A stretch of DNA of 64,000 bases from Ruegeria sp. Alg231-54 (lineage in GTDB: Bacteria; Pseudomonadota; Alphaproteobacteria; Rhodobacterales; Rhodobacteraceae). Position 1 is the stretch's first letter, and every line of letters starts with the position of its first letter. Location of the stretch: assembly GCF_900143525.1 (NCBI RefSeq), contig NZ_FREZ01000006.1, positions 1 to 64,000 of the forward strand, in the 5' to 3' direction. Below, one piece after another: positions 19,006 to 27,597 of this stretch. The position numbers and the translations under genes were made by a program. The notes under the pieces were generated by a model that was not told where the DNA came from, ran no database searches, and saw only the letters and a program-made list of their open reading frames with translations.

Positions 19006-20219
19006 TCGAATTGCTCGTCACTTCTTTTCCGTTTGTCCTGCGCGTGATCTACCTTAAATGGCGCGGGCTGCCTGTAACCCTGTACAATGTTCACCGGGCT
19101 CTTTTCATGTGGTTCGTTCTGGCCCTGATCGTGTTCTTTGCTGTGTTCTATTACTACCCCAAATCCTACACGGGTCTTGTGCCCTTCAGAACTGTTCCAG
19201 TCGTCGCCGAGAACGGCGGAACAGTGACAGATATCTATGTAAAGGGCGGTGATCGCGTAGAACCGGGCGATCCGCTTTTTGCAGTCGAGAATGCGTCTGA
19301 ACAAGCCGCCGTGGATTTCGCGACTCGTAAAGTAGAGGAAATTGAAAGCGCGAAACTGGCAGCTGAGCTGCAAGTCCAAACCGCGCAGGCTGTGCTGGAT
19401 GCTGCGATTACCGCTAGAGAGCAGGCCGAGTTGGTGTTGATGGATCACGAGGCACTGCGAGCGAAGAACTCTGCAGCATTTCAAGTGAGCCAGCTGGAAC
19501 GAGCTCAGGCAACCTTGAGTACTCGGGAAGCAGAGGTGGAGGCTGCTGAAACCCAACTAGGCGTGGCACAAGTCCAAGCTAATGCTGTTCTGCCTGCCCA
19601 ACTTGCATCGGCGCGCGCGTCGTTGAAGCAGGCTCAAGTGGAACTGTCAAAGACGTTGACGCTCAGCTCTGTCGACGGTGTCGTTGAACAAGTCACCCTG
19701 AATGTCGGATCGCGCGCAGCGCAAGCTGCAATGAGCCCCGCCATGCTGATCGTGCCCGATCGGAAAGATGCCGAGCGAGGACGTATCGTTGCTGGTTTCT
19801 CGCAAGTTTCACGCACGGAATTGTACGAGGGAATGGCGGCAGAAGTGGCATGCGAAAGCAACTTCAACATCTCGATGCGCAATACCGTTCTTCCCGCACG
19901 AATCGTACGAATTCAAGAGTCGATTTCTTCCGGTCAGCTTGCGCCCAGCGGTCGCCTGATCGAGCCGAGTGAAAAGGCAAAACGGGGTCAGATCGTTGTG
20001 CATCTTGACCTGGAGCACCCAGAGCACCGCGATCTTTTGGTACCAGGCAGTGGTTGTATCGTCCAATCTTACACCACCAATTTTGAAGGTGACATGGAAG
20101 GCACAATTGTTGCTCACGGGATCCAGGCCATGGGTATCATCAAGGCCGTTGGTCTGCGGGTGAAAGCTTGGTTCGGTCTGACTTCGGGTATCGGCTTGAT
20201 CGGTGGTGGACACGCCTGA
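19002..20219 (+). CDS. HlyD/EmrA-like membrane fusion (periplasmic adaptor) protein
   Basis: The 405-aa protein has one N-terminal transmembrane helix (residues about 34-50), a biotinyl-lipoyl-like half-motif (VVAENGGTVTDIYVKGGDRVEPGDPLF), a long alpha-hairpin with many Glu/Ala/Gln residues (about residues 100-215), the second lipoyl half (LSSVDGVVEQVTLNVGS) and a beta-barrel region. This is the layout of adaptors that link an inner-membrane pump to an outer-membrane channel. No pump or TolC gene is next to it. The ATG at 19002 overlaps the preceding stop; 16 bp at the 3' end overlap a possible small frame. Confidence 0.85.
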   Translation: MIELLVTSFPFVLRVIYLKWRGLPVTLYNVHRALFMWFVLALIVFFAVFYYYPKSYTGLVPFRTVPVVAENGGTVTDIYVKGGDRVEPGDPLFAVENASEQAAVDFATRKVEEIESAKLAAELQVQTAQAVLDAAITAREQAELVLMDHEALRAKNSAAFQVSQLERAQATLSTREAEVEAAETQLGVAQVQANAVLPAQLASARASLKQAQVELSKTLTLSSVDGVVEQVTLNVGSRAAQAAMSPAMLIVPDRKDAERGRIVAGFSQVSRTELYEGMAAEVACESNFNISMRNTVLPARIVRIQESISSGQLAPSGRLIEPSEKAKRGQIVVHLDLEHPEHRDLLVPGSGCIVQSYTTNFEGDMEGTIVAHGIQAMGIIKAVGLRVKAWFGLTSGIGLIGGGHA

Positions 20220-20391
20220 TACTCCAAATACCCTCATTTTCAATAACGCGGCTTCCGACAAAAGTTGGGAGCTGCTTCGACTTTTTGCGGACAGAGAGTA
20301 CGTCAAACAAAATGAGAGCCTTGTAGCGATTTCCGGCTTCACAGCAAAAGGACTGGTCGGTCCGCTCAAGCAGTTTCTCACAAGAATATGA
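20203..20391 (+). CDS. Possible small protein overlapping the adaptor 3' end
   Basis: A 62-aa frame starts at a GTG that overlaps the last codons of the HlyD-type gene. The sequence (DKSWELLRLFADREYVKQNE, then FTAKGLVGPLKQFLTRI) looks like a normal soluble helix-rich protein, and it ends without another gene following. There is no strong Shine-Dalgarno, so translation would depend on coupling. I recognise no family and give it only modest support. Confidence 0.3.
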   Translation: MVDTPDTPNTLIFNNAASDKSWELLRLFADREYVKQNESLVAISGFTAKGLVGPLKQFLTRI

Positions 20392-20461
20392 CGAACACAT
20401 GCAGTAGCCCTGAACGTCAGCATTGTCCCGGATTGCGGACACAGTCGCAGCCAGAAACCGT

Positions 20462-20490
20462 GCCAAAGAAAGCGGACGCCGAGGCGCCCG
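20462..20490 (-). terminator. Probable terminator between convergent genes
   Basis: On the minus strand GGGCG-CCTCGG-CGTCC forms a short GC-rich hairpin (20474-20489) followed by GCTTTCTTTGG. It lies 25 bp beyond the stop of the BCCT-like gene. The plus strand has a T-rich run (TTTCTGTTTC) after the same hairpin, so it may work in both directions. Confidence 0.45.
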
Positions 20491-20514
20491 TTTCTGTTTC
20501 ATTACCAAGATCAC

Positions 20515-21723
20515 TCAGTGAACTGTCTCAACCTTGTGGAAGTCCAGATCGCGGCCTTCGGGCATTGAATCGATGCTCAACACCTCTTTGCGTTTGGTGA
20601 TCAGGATGTAGACCACGCAGCCCAGATACAAGCCGACGACAACCGCTCCGATCCACTGGATCTGCAGCCACTGGCTCTGGAACAGCAGCGTCAGGACGAA
20701 CAGCAGCGCGACGTTGCCTGCCACGTAGATCGCCTTGCCGAACCGCTCGACCGTCATGTTCAGGTTGTCGGTATAGAGGCGGATCAGCGAGTCCAGCGAG
20801 TTGATCACAAAGGTCACACCCACAATCACCATCGCGATGTTGGTGATGCCCGCAGTGCTGATTCCGTTCAGGTGATAGTAGTAGAGAACGGTGAACCAGA
20901 TCGCCAACGGGATCGACGGGAAGATCAGCAGCGCGGCCAGCAATTGCCAGGTTTTCAGCCCACCAACAAAGCGCGAGGTGAACTGACCAATCATGATCGA
21001 CCACGCAAACCACCAGAACAGGTAGAAGGCGTGATAATCAGTCAGCGGCAACACGAACTTGTGCAGATTGGCGAAATAGGCACCGATATTGCTGCCGGTT
21101 TCAACAATTCCGGTCATGCCCATGCCCGCGGCAATCCACATTCCAAGGATCAGCGTCAGGAACAGGATAGTCGAACCTACAGACAGGATACGGACGTATT
21201 TCAGGTCGGTTGACGAATAAGCCGCCGCCAGAATGACCACAAATACGATGACATAGAAAGTGGTGACCACGGATTCGCCGTCTCCGACCTCGGGCAGATA
21301 GCCGGGCAGGTAGATCAGGAACAGGCTGGCGGTGAAGGCGCAGGTGCCAATGATGACTACGTTGTTGATCAGCTTGACCAGCGGGATCTCAAAGAACTTC
21401 ACGCGGGGTTCGATGACGCAGAAATAGAACGCTGTCAGGAAGTAGAAGGCCCAGATCAGGAAACCCCAGAAGCCGAACTCGATGGCCAGCGGGTTCGCAA
21501 AGGCATAGGCCGGTTCCTCGGCATAGCCGCCAAACTCGGTCAGCGGGAACATGATCAGGCCGACATCCAGACCGGACGTGAACAGGATCGCAATGAAAGT
21601 GAACAGATGCACAGGCGTGACGCCCACACAACGCAGGTTCCACCATTTCACGACGAAGAAAGCGACCAGGCCCAATGCCAGCAGGACGCCGAAAGACAGA
21701 ATATACTCCAAAAGCACCAACAT
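20515..21723 (-). CDS. BCCT-family-like transporter
   Basis: The 402-aa protein is almost entirely hydrophobic, with about 10-11 transmembrane helices. The stretch AFYLFWWFAWSIMIGQFTSR matches the BCCT signature region (Trp-rich helix followed by the GxF(I/T)xR loop), so it probably imports a betaine-, choline- or carnitine-like solute. It is shorter than the usual 500-plus residues of the family. The Shine-Dalgarno GGGAGGA directly abuts the ATG at 21723, so translation may really begin at the GTG at 21717. A BetI-like dyad lies upstream at 21764-21777. Confidence 0.72.
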   Translation of the reverse strand: MLVLLEYILSFGVLLALGLVAFFVVKWWNLRCVGVTPVHLFTFIAILFTSGLDVGLIMFPLTEFGGYAEEPAYAFANPLAIEFGFWGFLIWAFYFLTAFYFCVIEPRVKFFEIPLVKLINNVVIIGTCAFTASLFLIYLPGYLPEVGDGESVVTTFYVIVFVVILAAAYSSTDLKYVRILSVGSTILFLTLILGMWIAAGMGMTGIVETGSNIGAYFANLHKFVLPLTDYHAFYLFWWFAWSIMIGQFTSRFVGGLKTWQLLAALLIFPSIPLAIWFTVLYYYHLNGISTAGITNIAMVIVGVTFVINSLDSLIRLYTDNLNMTVERFGKAIYVAGNVALLFVLTLLFQSQWLQIQWIGAVVVGLYLGCVVYILITKRKEVLSIDSMPEGRDLDFHKVETVH

Positions 21724-21763
21724 TCCTCCCTTGGTTAGTCAAAGTGCGGATCGTATAGCTTTA

Positions 21764-21777
21764 ATTGACTGGTCAAT
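21764..21777. promoter_or_regulatory. Dyad ATTGAC-TG-GTCAAT upstream of the BCCT-like gene
   Basis: A perfect 6-bp inverted repeat with a 2-bp centre lies 41 bp upstream of the transporter start. Read toward that gene, with its flanks it is ATTGATTGACCAGTCAAT, which resembles TetR-type operators such as the BetI box of choline/betaine genes. The regulator itself is not in the window. Confidence 0.4.
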
Positions 21778-21892
21778 CAATAAAACTGCCAATGCTGAAT
21801 GCAACAGGCGAAACCTGTGTTTATTTTGACGCGCGGCGCTTGCGCGTTTCAGGAATTTCGGAAACAGTCGCGGCATTTGGGAAAGGGTCACC

Positions 21893-22780
21893 ATGGATTT
21901 GCGCGCCATAGCCATGGGGCTGGCATTTGCCTTCATCTGGTCGTCAGCCTTTACCTCGGCGCGGATCATCGTCGCCGATGCCTCGCCCCTGTTCTCACTG
22001 GCGCTGCGATTTCTGATTTCGGGGTTGCTGGGGGTCGCGATTGCGCGGGCCATGGGCCAAAGCTGGCGTCTGACTCGCGCGCAGTGGTACGCAACCATCC
22101 TGTTCGGAATATGCCAAAATGCCCTGTATTTGGGTCTGAATTTCTACGCAATGCAAACCGTACAGGCATCTGTTGCGGCGATTATTGCATCAACAATGCC
22201 CCTGATCGTCGCGCTGGCCAGCTGGACCCTTTTCCACGAAAAACTTCGACCGCTGGGCGTGTTCGGGTTGCTGGCCGGTTTCGCGGGCGTCGCGTTGATC
22301 ATGAGCAGCCGGATAAGCGCGGGCGCAGACCTGTTTGGCGTCATGTTGTGCGGGCTTGGGGCACTGGCGCTCAGCTTTGCGACCTTGGCTGTGCGCGGGG
22401 CAACCTCCGGCGGCAATTTCATGATGGTGGTCGGGCTGCAGATGCTTGTGGGCGCGGCAATTCTGTTCCTCGCGGCCCCCGTATTCGAGACAATTTACAT
22501 CCATCCTAACGGTCCCTGGTTGCTGGCGTTTGCCTACACAACGCTGTTCCCCGGCCTGCTGGCGACGCTAATTTGGTTCATGCTGTTGAACCGTATCGGC
22601 GCCATCCGGGCCGCGACTTTTCACTTTCTGAACCCGGTGTTTGGTGTGGCCGTCGCCGCAGTTTTCCTGGGCGAAAAACTTGGGCCCATGGATGCAGTAG
22701 GTGTCGGTATCACGACGCTGGGTATTCTGGCGGTGCAGGTGTCCCGGCAAACCGATCAGCGGAGCAAGGCCTCAACCTGA
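21893..22780 (+). CDS. DMT-superfamily (EamA) transporter
   Basis: The 295-aa inner-membrane protein has the two-times-five helix layout of drug/metabolite (EamA) transporters. The first repeat starts MGLAFAFIWSSAFTSARI, a typical EamA opening, and the second has TLFPGLLATLIWFMLLNRIGA and LNPVFGVAVAAVFLGEKL. AAAGGGT precedes the ATG at a good distance. Members export amino acids or other metabolites; the substrate is unknown. The last 25 bp overlap the 3' end of the convergent glutathione peroxidase gene. Confidence 0.92.
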   Translation: MDLRAIAMGLAFAFIWSSAFTSARIIVADASPLFSLALRFLISGLLGVAIARAMGQSWRLTRAQWYATILFGICQNALYLGLNFYAMQTVQASVAAIIASTMPLIVALASWTLFHEKLRPLGVFGLLAGFAGVALIMSSRISAGADLFGVMLCGLGALALSFATLAVRGATSGGNFMMVVGLQMLVGAAILFLAAPVFETIYIHPNGPWLLAFAYTTLFPGLLATLIWFMLLNRIGAIRAATFHFLNPVFGVAVAAVFLGEKLGPMDAVGVGITTLGILAVQVSRQTDQRSKAST

Positions 22781-23277
22781 CGCAACAGTTTCGGTGAATC
22801 CGGTTTCACGTTCGACCCATAGGTCGCAATCACTTCACCTGCTGGATCAATCAGGATCTTGTTGAAATTCCACTTGGGTACGAATCCCGTCTGCTGAGCA
22901 ACCGCACGGTAGAACGGATGGGCCGCGGCGCCTTTAACCGACGTGATGTCGGTCATGGGCAAGGTCAAGCCATAGTTCATCTCGCAGAACTGTTTGACCT
23001 CTGCCGCCGTGCCCAATTCCTGATTGAACGAATCCGAAGGGACGGCCAAAACCACGAGACCTCGATCAGCATAGGTGTCATGAATCTTTTGCAAGCCAGC
23101 ATATTGCCCTGTGAATCCGCAATGGGATGCCGTGTTCACAACCAATACCGGCTTGCCTCGCCAATCCTCAAGGGACAAAGTGCCACCGTCGATCGAGACA
23201 AATTCACCGGTCAAAGGTGCTGCTTGAACCACGCGGGCCAACAGCAATAGGGTGAATAACAGATGCAGTCTGAACAT
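22756..23277 (-). CDS. Glutathione peroxidase, exported
   Basis: The 173-aa protein has a signal peptide (MFRLHLLFTLLLLARVVQA, cleaved before APLTG) and the thioredoxin-like glutathione peroxidase fold. The catalytic residue is Cys, in NTASHCGFTGQY, instead of selenocysteine, and the Gln and Trp partners are in VLAVPSDSFNQE and KWNFNK. It would reduce peroxides, probably in the periplasm. The ATG at 23277 has AAGGAGG about 7 nt upstream. It is divergent from msrB-msrA, another oxidative-damage pair. Confidence 0.9.
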   Translation of the reverse strand: MFRLHLLFTLLLLARVVQAAPLTGEFVSIDGGTLSLEDWRGKPVLVVNTASHCGFTGQYAGLQKIHDTYADRGLVVLAVPSDSFNQELGTAAEVKQFCEMNYGLTLPMTDITSVKGAAAHPFYRAVAQQTGFVPKWNFNKILIDPAGEVIATYGSNVKPDSPKLLRQVEALLR

Positions 23278-23422
23278 GGCGTCACCTCCTTTATTCTGAA
23301 TTACGCACGCGTCTGGCATTCGGATCACCTGCACGAGAACGCGAGCCGGCTGAAATATGATTTTGATTTCCGCGCCACTGTGCCCAAATAGAAACACAGA
23401 TCGCATCAACACCGGAGAAGCC

Positions 23423-23872
23423 ATGACCCGCTACACCAAAGACCCCGAGGCCATTGCCGCTCTCTCACCCGAAGAATACCACGTCACCCAACGAAGCGGT
23501 ACAGAACGCCCCGGCACCGGAAAATTGCTGAATAACAAGGAACCGGGTATCTACGTCGATATCGTCTCGGGCGAACCGCTGTTTGCCTCGGCCCACAAAT
23601 ACGAATCCGGGTGCGGTTGGCCCAGCTTTACCAAACCCATCGTGCACGAGCATGTCGAAGAAATCGAAGATCGCACGCTTGGCATGATCCGGACCGAGGT
23701 CCGCTCGAAACATGGGGATAGTCATCTGGGGCATGTGTTCCCCGACGGCCCGCGCGAACACGGCGGCCTGCGCTACTGCATCAACTCTGCCTCATTGCGG
23801 TTCATTCATCGCGATGAGATGGAGGCCGAAGGGTATGGCGAATACCTGATCCATGTGGAGGACATCCAATGA
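23423..23872 (+). CDS. msrB: Peptide-methionine (R)-S-oxide reductase MsrB
   Basis: The 149-aa protein reduces methionine-R-sulfoxide in proteins. It has [18 protein letters not shown] and the catalytic cysteine in [11 protein letters not shown]. The two CxxC pairs that bind structural zinc in many MsrBs are not seen; only a single cysteine precedes GWPSF (SGCGWPSF), so this is a zinc-free type. The ATG at 23423 follows CGGAGAAG. Its stop overlaps the msrA start (ATGA). Confidence 0.94.
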   Translation: MTRYTKDPEAIAALSPEEYHVTQRSGTERPGTGKLLNNKEPGIYVDIVSGEPLFASAHKYESGCGWPSFTKPIVHEHVEEIEDRTLGMIRTEVRSKHGDSHLGHVFPDGPREHGGLRYCINSASLRFIHRDEMEAEGYGEYLIHVEDIQ

Positions 23873-24378
23873 CCACTGAACGCGCTGTTCTTGCCGGAGG
23901 TTGCTTTTGGGGCATGCAGGACCTGATCCGCAAGCTACCCGGTGTGTCTGGCACCCGCGTCGGCTATACCGGCGGCGATGTGCCCAACGCCACCTACCGT
24001 AACCACGGCACTCATGCCGAAGGGATCGAAATCGTTTTCGACCCCTCGCGGATCACATATCGCGATCTGCTCGAGTTCTTCTTTCAGATCCACGACCCGA
24101 CAACAGTGAATCGTCAGGGCAACGACCGTGGAATGAGCTATCGCTCGGCCATTTACTATGTAAATTCTGCGCAAAAACAGATGGCCGAAGACACGATTGC
24201 CGACGTGAATGCCAGCGGTATTTGGCCGGGCAAAGTCGTCACAGAGGTCGAACCCGTAGGCGATTTCTGGGAAGCCGAACCTGAACATCAGGATTACCTT
24301 GAACGTATCCCCAACGGCTATACCTGCCACTTCCCACGCCCCGATTGGGTTCTGCCCAAACGCGACGCAGCTGAGTAA
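23869..24378 (+). CDS. msrA: Peptide-methionine (S)-S-oxide reductase MsrA
   Basis: The 169-aa protein reduces methionine-S-sulfoxide. The catalytic motif GGCFWG is at residues 10-15 and is followed by the family segments [13 protein letters not shown] and [20 protein letters not shown]. The length is that of the compact MsrA class. It overlaps msrB by 4 bp, so both stereoisomer repair enzymes are produced together. A bidirectional hairpin follows. Confidence 0.96.
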   Translation: MTTERAVLAGGCFWGMQDLIRKLPGVSGTRVGYTGGDVPNATYRNHGTHAEGIEIVFDPSRITYRDLLEFFFQIHDPTTVNRQGNDRGMSYRSAIYYVNSAQKQMAEDTIADVNASGIWPGKVVTEVEPVGDFWEAEPEHQDYLERIPNGYTCHFPRPDWVLPKRDAAE

Positions 24379-24379
24379 C

Positions 24380-24411
24380 CGGTTGGCCCCCTTTCTAGCG
24401 GGGGGCTAACC
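24380..24411. terminator. Bidirectional hairpin between msrA and the HyuA-like gene
   Basis: GGTTGGCCCCC and GGGGGGCTAACC pair across a loop that includes TTTCTAGC. The hairpin lies directly after msrA, and its right arm covers the TAG stop of the convergent HyuA-like gene (24406-24408). No long T tract follows on either side. Confidence 0.5.
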
Positions 24412-26409
24412 AGACGCCATCCTAGGGCGCCCGCTGGCTTCGACCGTGATCATCGCTTCGACAAACACGTCCTGCGCTTCGATGCGCGCAGTGCGGATGT
24501 CGCGATCGACAACCACCCGGATATCTGCTGCTCCGGCCTGTCGCACTGCACCCTCGGCCTGATCCCTCAGAACCGTTTCCAGCAACGCCAGCGCCTTGTC
24601 GGATTCCGTGAAATCCTGCGGCCCTTCTTCCAGATGAACCCGGTAGCGCCCTTCGGACGGGGACGTCACCGTTCCCGATCTGCGCAACGTAAGCCGGCCA
24701 ACAACTGCCCCAATCGCGTTGGCCACGCCTGCGTGTTCCGGCAGGATCATAGCGCAATGCAAACGATCCCCGACGGCCGGGTAGTAACTTGGAGCCGAAG
24801 CGCCAAGACCCACCACATCCACGTTCAGCGATGCGTCCAGCGCTAGCAAACCGCGATGCCGCGCCAGCCCTTTCTGCATCAGGACATGCCGAGCCAGGTC
24901 AAAAGGCGGTAGACCAAATCCATCGGATTCTTCCGCAAAAGCGGTCTCTAACAAAGTCAATGATGTCTGTTCGGTCAGTTGATCCACGATCATCTGCGCC
25001 AACTGTTCCGGGGTGGCGGCCAATCTGTCGCCAGTCCCCACCCGCTTGCGCGCAACCAGCTCCAACGCCTTGTGGGCTGCGTCCGCATCCCAGGCATCCA
25101 ATCGGCCCAAAACATGGCTGGCATCCGATGGCGTCACACCCGAAACCTGAACGACACCGCGATCCACCAGACGCGACAAAGCTCCGTTTTCCATACGGGT
25201 GCGCAGCAGGTCGCTTAGGGGCATGACGTTCTCGCCCAGCCTCTCCAACAGCGACTCTTCGCGCGCACCCAACCCGTCGGCGTTGATGCCGGGAACACGG
25301 CGGGCGAACCGCGTGTCATGCTCACCCACAGTCGTCGCCCTTAGTTGGGTATTCAGAACGGCGTGAACGACCTCAGGTGCCTCGGCGGCAATTAGGGAAA
25401 CCGGCAGCACCCGTCGCGGCCCCAAAAACACACCGCCACCCAGCCCTTCGGTGACCACATGCACCTGGCTGTCTCCACCCAATCCGTGAGTGCGCATGGC
25501 AACCGCCTCAACCATCGTACGAAACCCGCCGACCTGCGCGCCCGCTGGGTCAATCGCCGGTTTGCCGTCCCGGATCAGCGCGACATCGGTGGTCGTACCG
25601 CCAATATCTGACACCAGCGCGTTTTGAACCCCAGTCAGCCAGCTTGCACCGACGATCGAGGCTGCAGGACCACTAAGGATGGTTTCAATCGGCCGCTCCC
25701 GCGCCTGTTCTGCGCTCATCAACGCGCCGTCACCACGCACAACCATCATCGGCGCTTTAATACCCAGATCAATCAACCGATCCTGCGCCCGCCCGATCAG
25801 ACGGTCGATCATCCCGATCAGTCGCGCGTTCAGAACGGCAGTCACCGCCCGTTTCGGACCATTCAGCTTGGCCGAGAGTTGATGAGAGCACGTCACCGGA
25901 GCACCGGTTTTCTCAGCAACAATGCGCGCAGCCTGCAATTCATGTGCAGGATTCCGTGTGGCGAATTGCGCTGCAACCGCAAAACCGGAAACGTCCTGTT
26001 GCGAGGCTAAAAAGGTTTCTAATGCATCTACATCCAACGGCGCTGCTTCACCGCCAGCATGTGTATGCCCACCGCCGATCACAAGCGCCGGATCGCCCTT
26101 CAGCGCGTCCCGCAGACCGTGTTTCTCAAGGTCCGTATCCTTGAACCCGATGTAAATCAGCGCAACGCGGCCACCTTGCCCTTCGACCAAGGCGTTCGTC
26201 GCCAATGTTGTCGACAAGGACGCCATCGAGATCTGGTCCGGCGAAACCTGCGCCTGATCCAACACGGCCGAGATCGCCCTGCCGACGCCAATTGCAAGAT
26301 CGGCGCGTGTGGTCAGGGATTTGGCCGAGGCAATTACCTCTTTCTCATCCCGGATCAGCACTGCGTCCGTATAGGTTCCACCCGTATCCACCCCCAAAGC
26401 CAACGCCAT
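24406..26409 (-). CDS. Hydantoinase/oxoprolinase A-subunit-like protein
   Basis: The 667-aa protein has the actin-like ATPase architecture of the HyuA family. The N-terminal domain starts ALGVDTGGTYTDAVLIRD, and the central domain has the second phosphate loop SDIGGTTTDVALIRDG (about residues 263-278). Such proteins hydrolyse ATP to open 5-oxoproline- or hydantoin-like rings, usually with a HyuB partner. No hyuB gene lies beside it. The ATG at 26409 has GGAG 6 nt upstream. Together with glutathione-related neighbours a role in 5-oxoproline turnover is possible, but this is a guess. Confidence 0.82.
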   Translation of the reverse strand: MALALGVDTGGTYTDAVLIRDEKEVIASAKSLTTRADLAIGVGRAISAVLDQAQVSPDQISMASLSTTLATNALVEGQGGRVALIYIGFKDTDLEKHGLRDALKGDPALVIGGGHTHAGGEAAPLDVDALETFLASQQDVSGFAVAAQFATRNPAHELQAARIVAEKTGAPVTCSHQLSAKLNGPKRAVTAVLNARLIGMIDRLIGRAQDRLIDLGIKAPMMVVRGDGALMSAEQARERPIETILSGPAASIVGASWLTGVQNALVSDIGGTTTDVALIRDGKPAIDPAGAQVGGFRTMVEAVAMRTHGLGGDSQVHVVTEGLGGGVFLGPRRVLPVSLIAAEAPEVVHAVLNTQLRATTVGEHDTRFARRVPGINADGLGAREESLLERLGENVMPLSDLLRTRMENGALSRLVDRGVVQVSGVTPSDASHVLGRLDAWDADAAHKALELVARKRVGTGDRLAATPEQLAQMIVDQLTEQTSLTLLETAFAEESDGFGLPPFDLARHVLMQKGLARHRGLLALDASLNVDVVGLGASAPSYYPAVGDRLHCAMILPEHAGVANAIGAVVGRLTLRRSGTVTSPSEGRYRVHLEEGPQDFTESDKALALLETVLRDQAEGAVRQAGAADIRVVVDRDIRTARIEAQDVFVEAMITVEASGRPRMASG

Positions 26410-26481
26410 CGGGATCTCCTTCCTGTTCGCTGTCGATGGGTGTAGCGGTTTGGACCGACACGTCCAGCCTGTTTGCGTCAC

Positions 26482-27519
26482 TTATGACAATCGTTTCACC
26501 GCCCAGCGCGCTGCATCCGCCACCGTTGGGTCAGGATCATCGGCAAGCGACTGCGCGACGGGCATCAAATCCGACTGTTCCGAGTTGCCAATCGCGTAAA
26601 GCACATTGCGCACAAACCGATCCCGCCCGATCCGCTTTATGGGCGAGCCCGAGAATTTCGCGCGAAACGCCGCATCATCCAACAGGGCAAGCTCGGACAG
26701 GGGTGGCGCTTTCAGATCATCACGCGCGGCATAACGCACGTCGCTCGCGGCAACCGCAAATTTGTTCCACGGGCACGCGGCCAAACAATCGTCGCATCCG
26801 TAAATCCGGTTTCCCAGCTTTTGGCGCAGCTCTTCGTCAACCGGCCCTTTATGTTCGATCGTCAGATACGAAATGCAACGCCGCGCATCCAACTGATACG
26901 GGGCGGGAAACGCCTCCGTCGGACAGGCGCTCAAACAAGCTCGACAATTGCCGCAATGGTCTGTTTCAGCCATGTCTGCAGGCAGGTCCAACGTCGTAAA
27001 AACAGAGCCTATAAAGGACCAATTTCCCCAATCACGGCTTACGAGATTGGTGTGTTTTCCCTGCCAACCCAAACCTGCCGCATGGCCCAAAGCCTTCTCT
27101 GGCACAGGCGCGGTATCAACAAAGACCTTTACCTCACCACCAGCTTCCGCAATCAACCAGCGCGCCAACCGCTTCAGCCGCTTCTTGACCAGATCATGGT
27201 AATCCTTGTTCTGCGCATAAACGGAGATCGCCGCCTTGTCCGAATGGTTCAGAATGTCGGTCGGATCATGCTCAGGCGTATAGCTCTCAGCCAACATGAT
27301 CACTGACCGCGCCTCGGGCCACAATGCGGCCGGATCGCCACGCCAATGGGTCCGTTCGTCCATCCACGCCATCTGCCCGTGATACCCGGCATCCAAAAAC
27401 GCCTGCAGACGCGACGGCACCTCCGGCACGTCCCAAGGCCGGCAAATGCGACAGGATACAAACCCCTCGCTCAGCGCCTGTGCCACAAGCTTTTCTTTTA
27501 GACCTGATCCGCTCTTCAT
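26482..27519 (-). CDS. queG: Epoxyqueuosine reductase QueG
   Basis: The 345-aa protein performs the last step of queuosine synthesis on tRNA, reducing epoxyqueuosine with a cobalamin cofactor and two [4Fe-4S] clusters. The clusters are visible as [12 protein letters not shown] and [10 protein letters not shown]. The segment [25 protein letters not shown] contains the conserved catalytic Asp and the cofactor loop. A HEAT-like tail ends the protein. The likely ATG at 27519 lies inside the conserved tail of a dispersed element; the only longer start is a TTG 12 codons upstream, also inside that element. Confidence 0.93.
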   Translation of the reverse strand: MKSGSGLKEKLVAQALSEGFVSCRICRPWDVPEVPSRLQAFLDAGYHGQMAWMDERTHWRGDPAALWPEARSVIMLAESYTPEHDPTDILNHSDKAAISVYAQNKDYHDLVKKRLKRLARWLIAEAGGEVKVFVDTAPVPEKALGHAAGLGWQGKHTNLVSRDWGNWSFIGSVFTTLDLPADMAETDHCGNCRACLSACPTEAFPAPYQLDARRCISYLTIEHKGPVDEELRQKLGNRIYGCDDCLAACPWNKFAVAASDVRYAARDDLKAPPLSELALLDDAAFRAKFSGSPIKRIGRDRFVRNVLYAIGNSEQSDLMPVAQSLADDPDPTVADAARWAVKRLS

Positions 27520-27597
27520 CTGGCTGCAAATATCCTCGGGGGTGAATTGGCCCAACGGGCCAAGAGGGGGCAGACAGCCCCCTGAACCCTCACCCTA
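27513..27597 (-). repeat. Dispersed double-hairpin element, copy A
   Basis: Directly after the GST stop codon, the minus strand carries two hairpins (GGGGGC/GCCCCC, 27566-27582; TTGGCCC/GGGCCAA, 27547-27563). A tail at 27542-27513 follows, reading CCCCCGAGGATATTT then GCAGCCAGATGAAGA. The same tail with three or four differences occurs at 41497-41525. The ATG within the tail is the probable queG start codon. From memory, similar sequences are frequent between genes in Rhodobacteraceae; that was not checked here. Confidence 0.65.
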
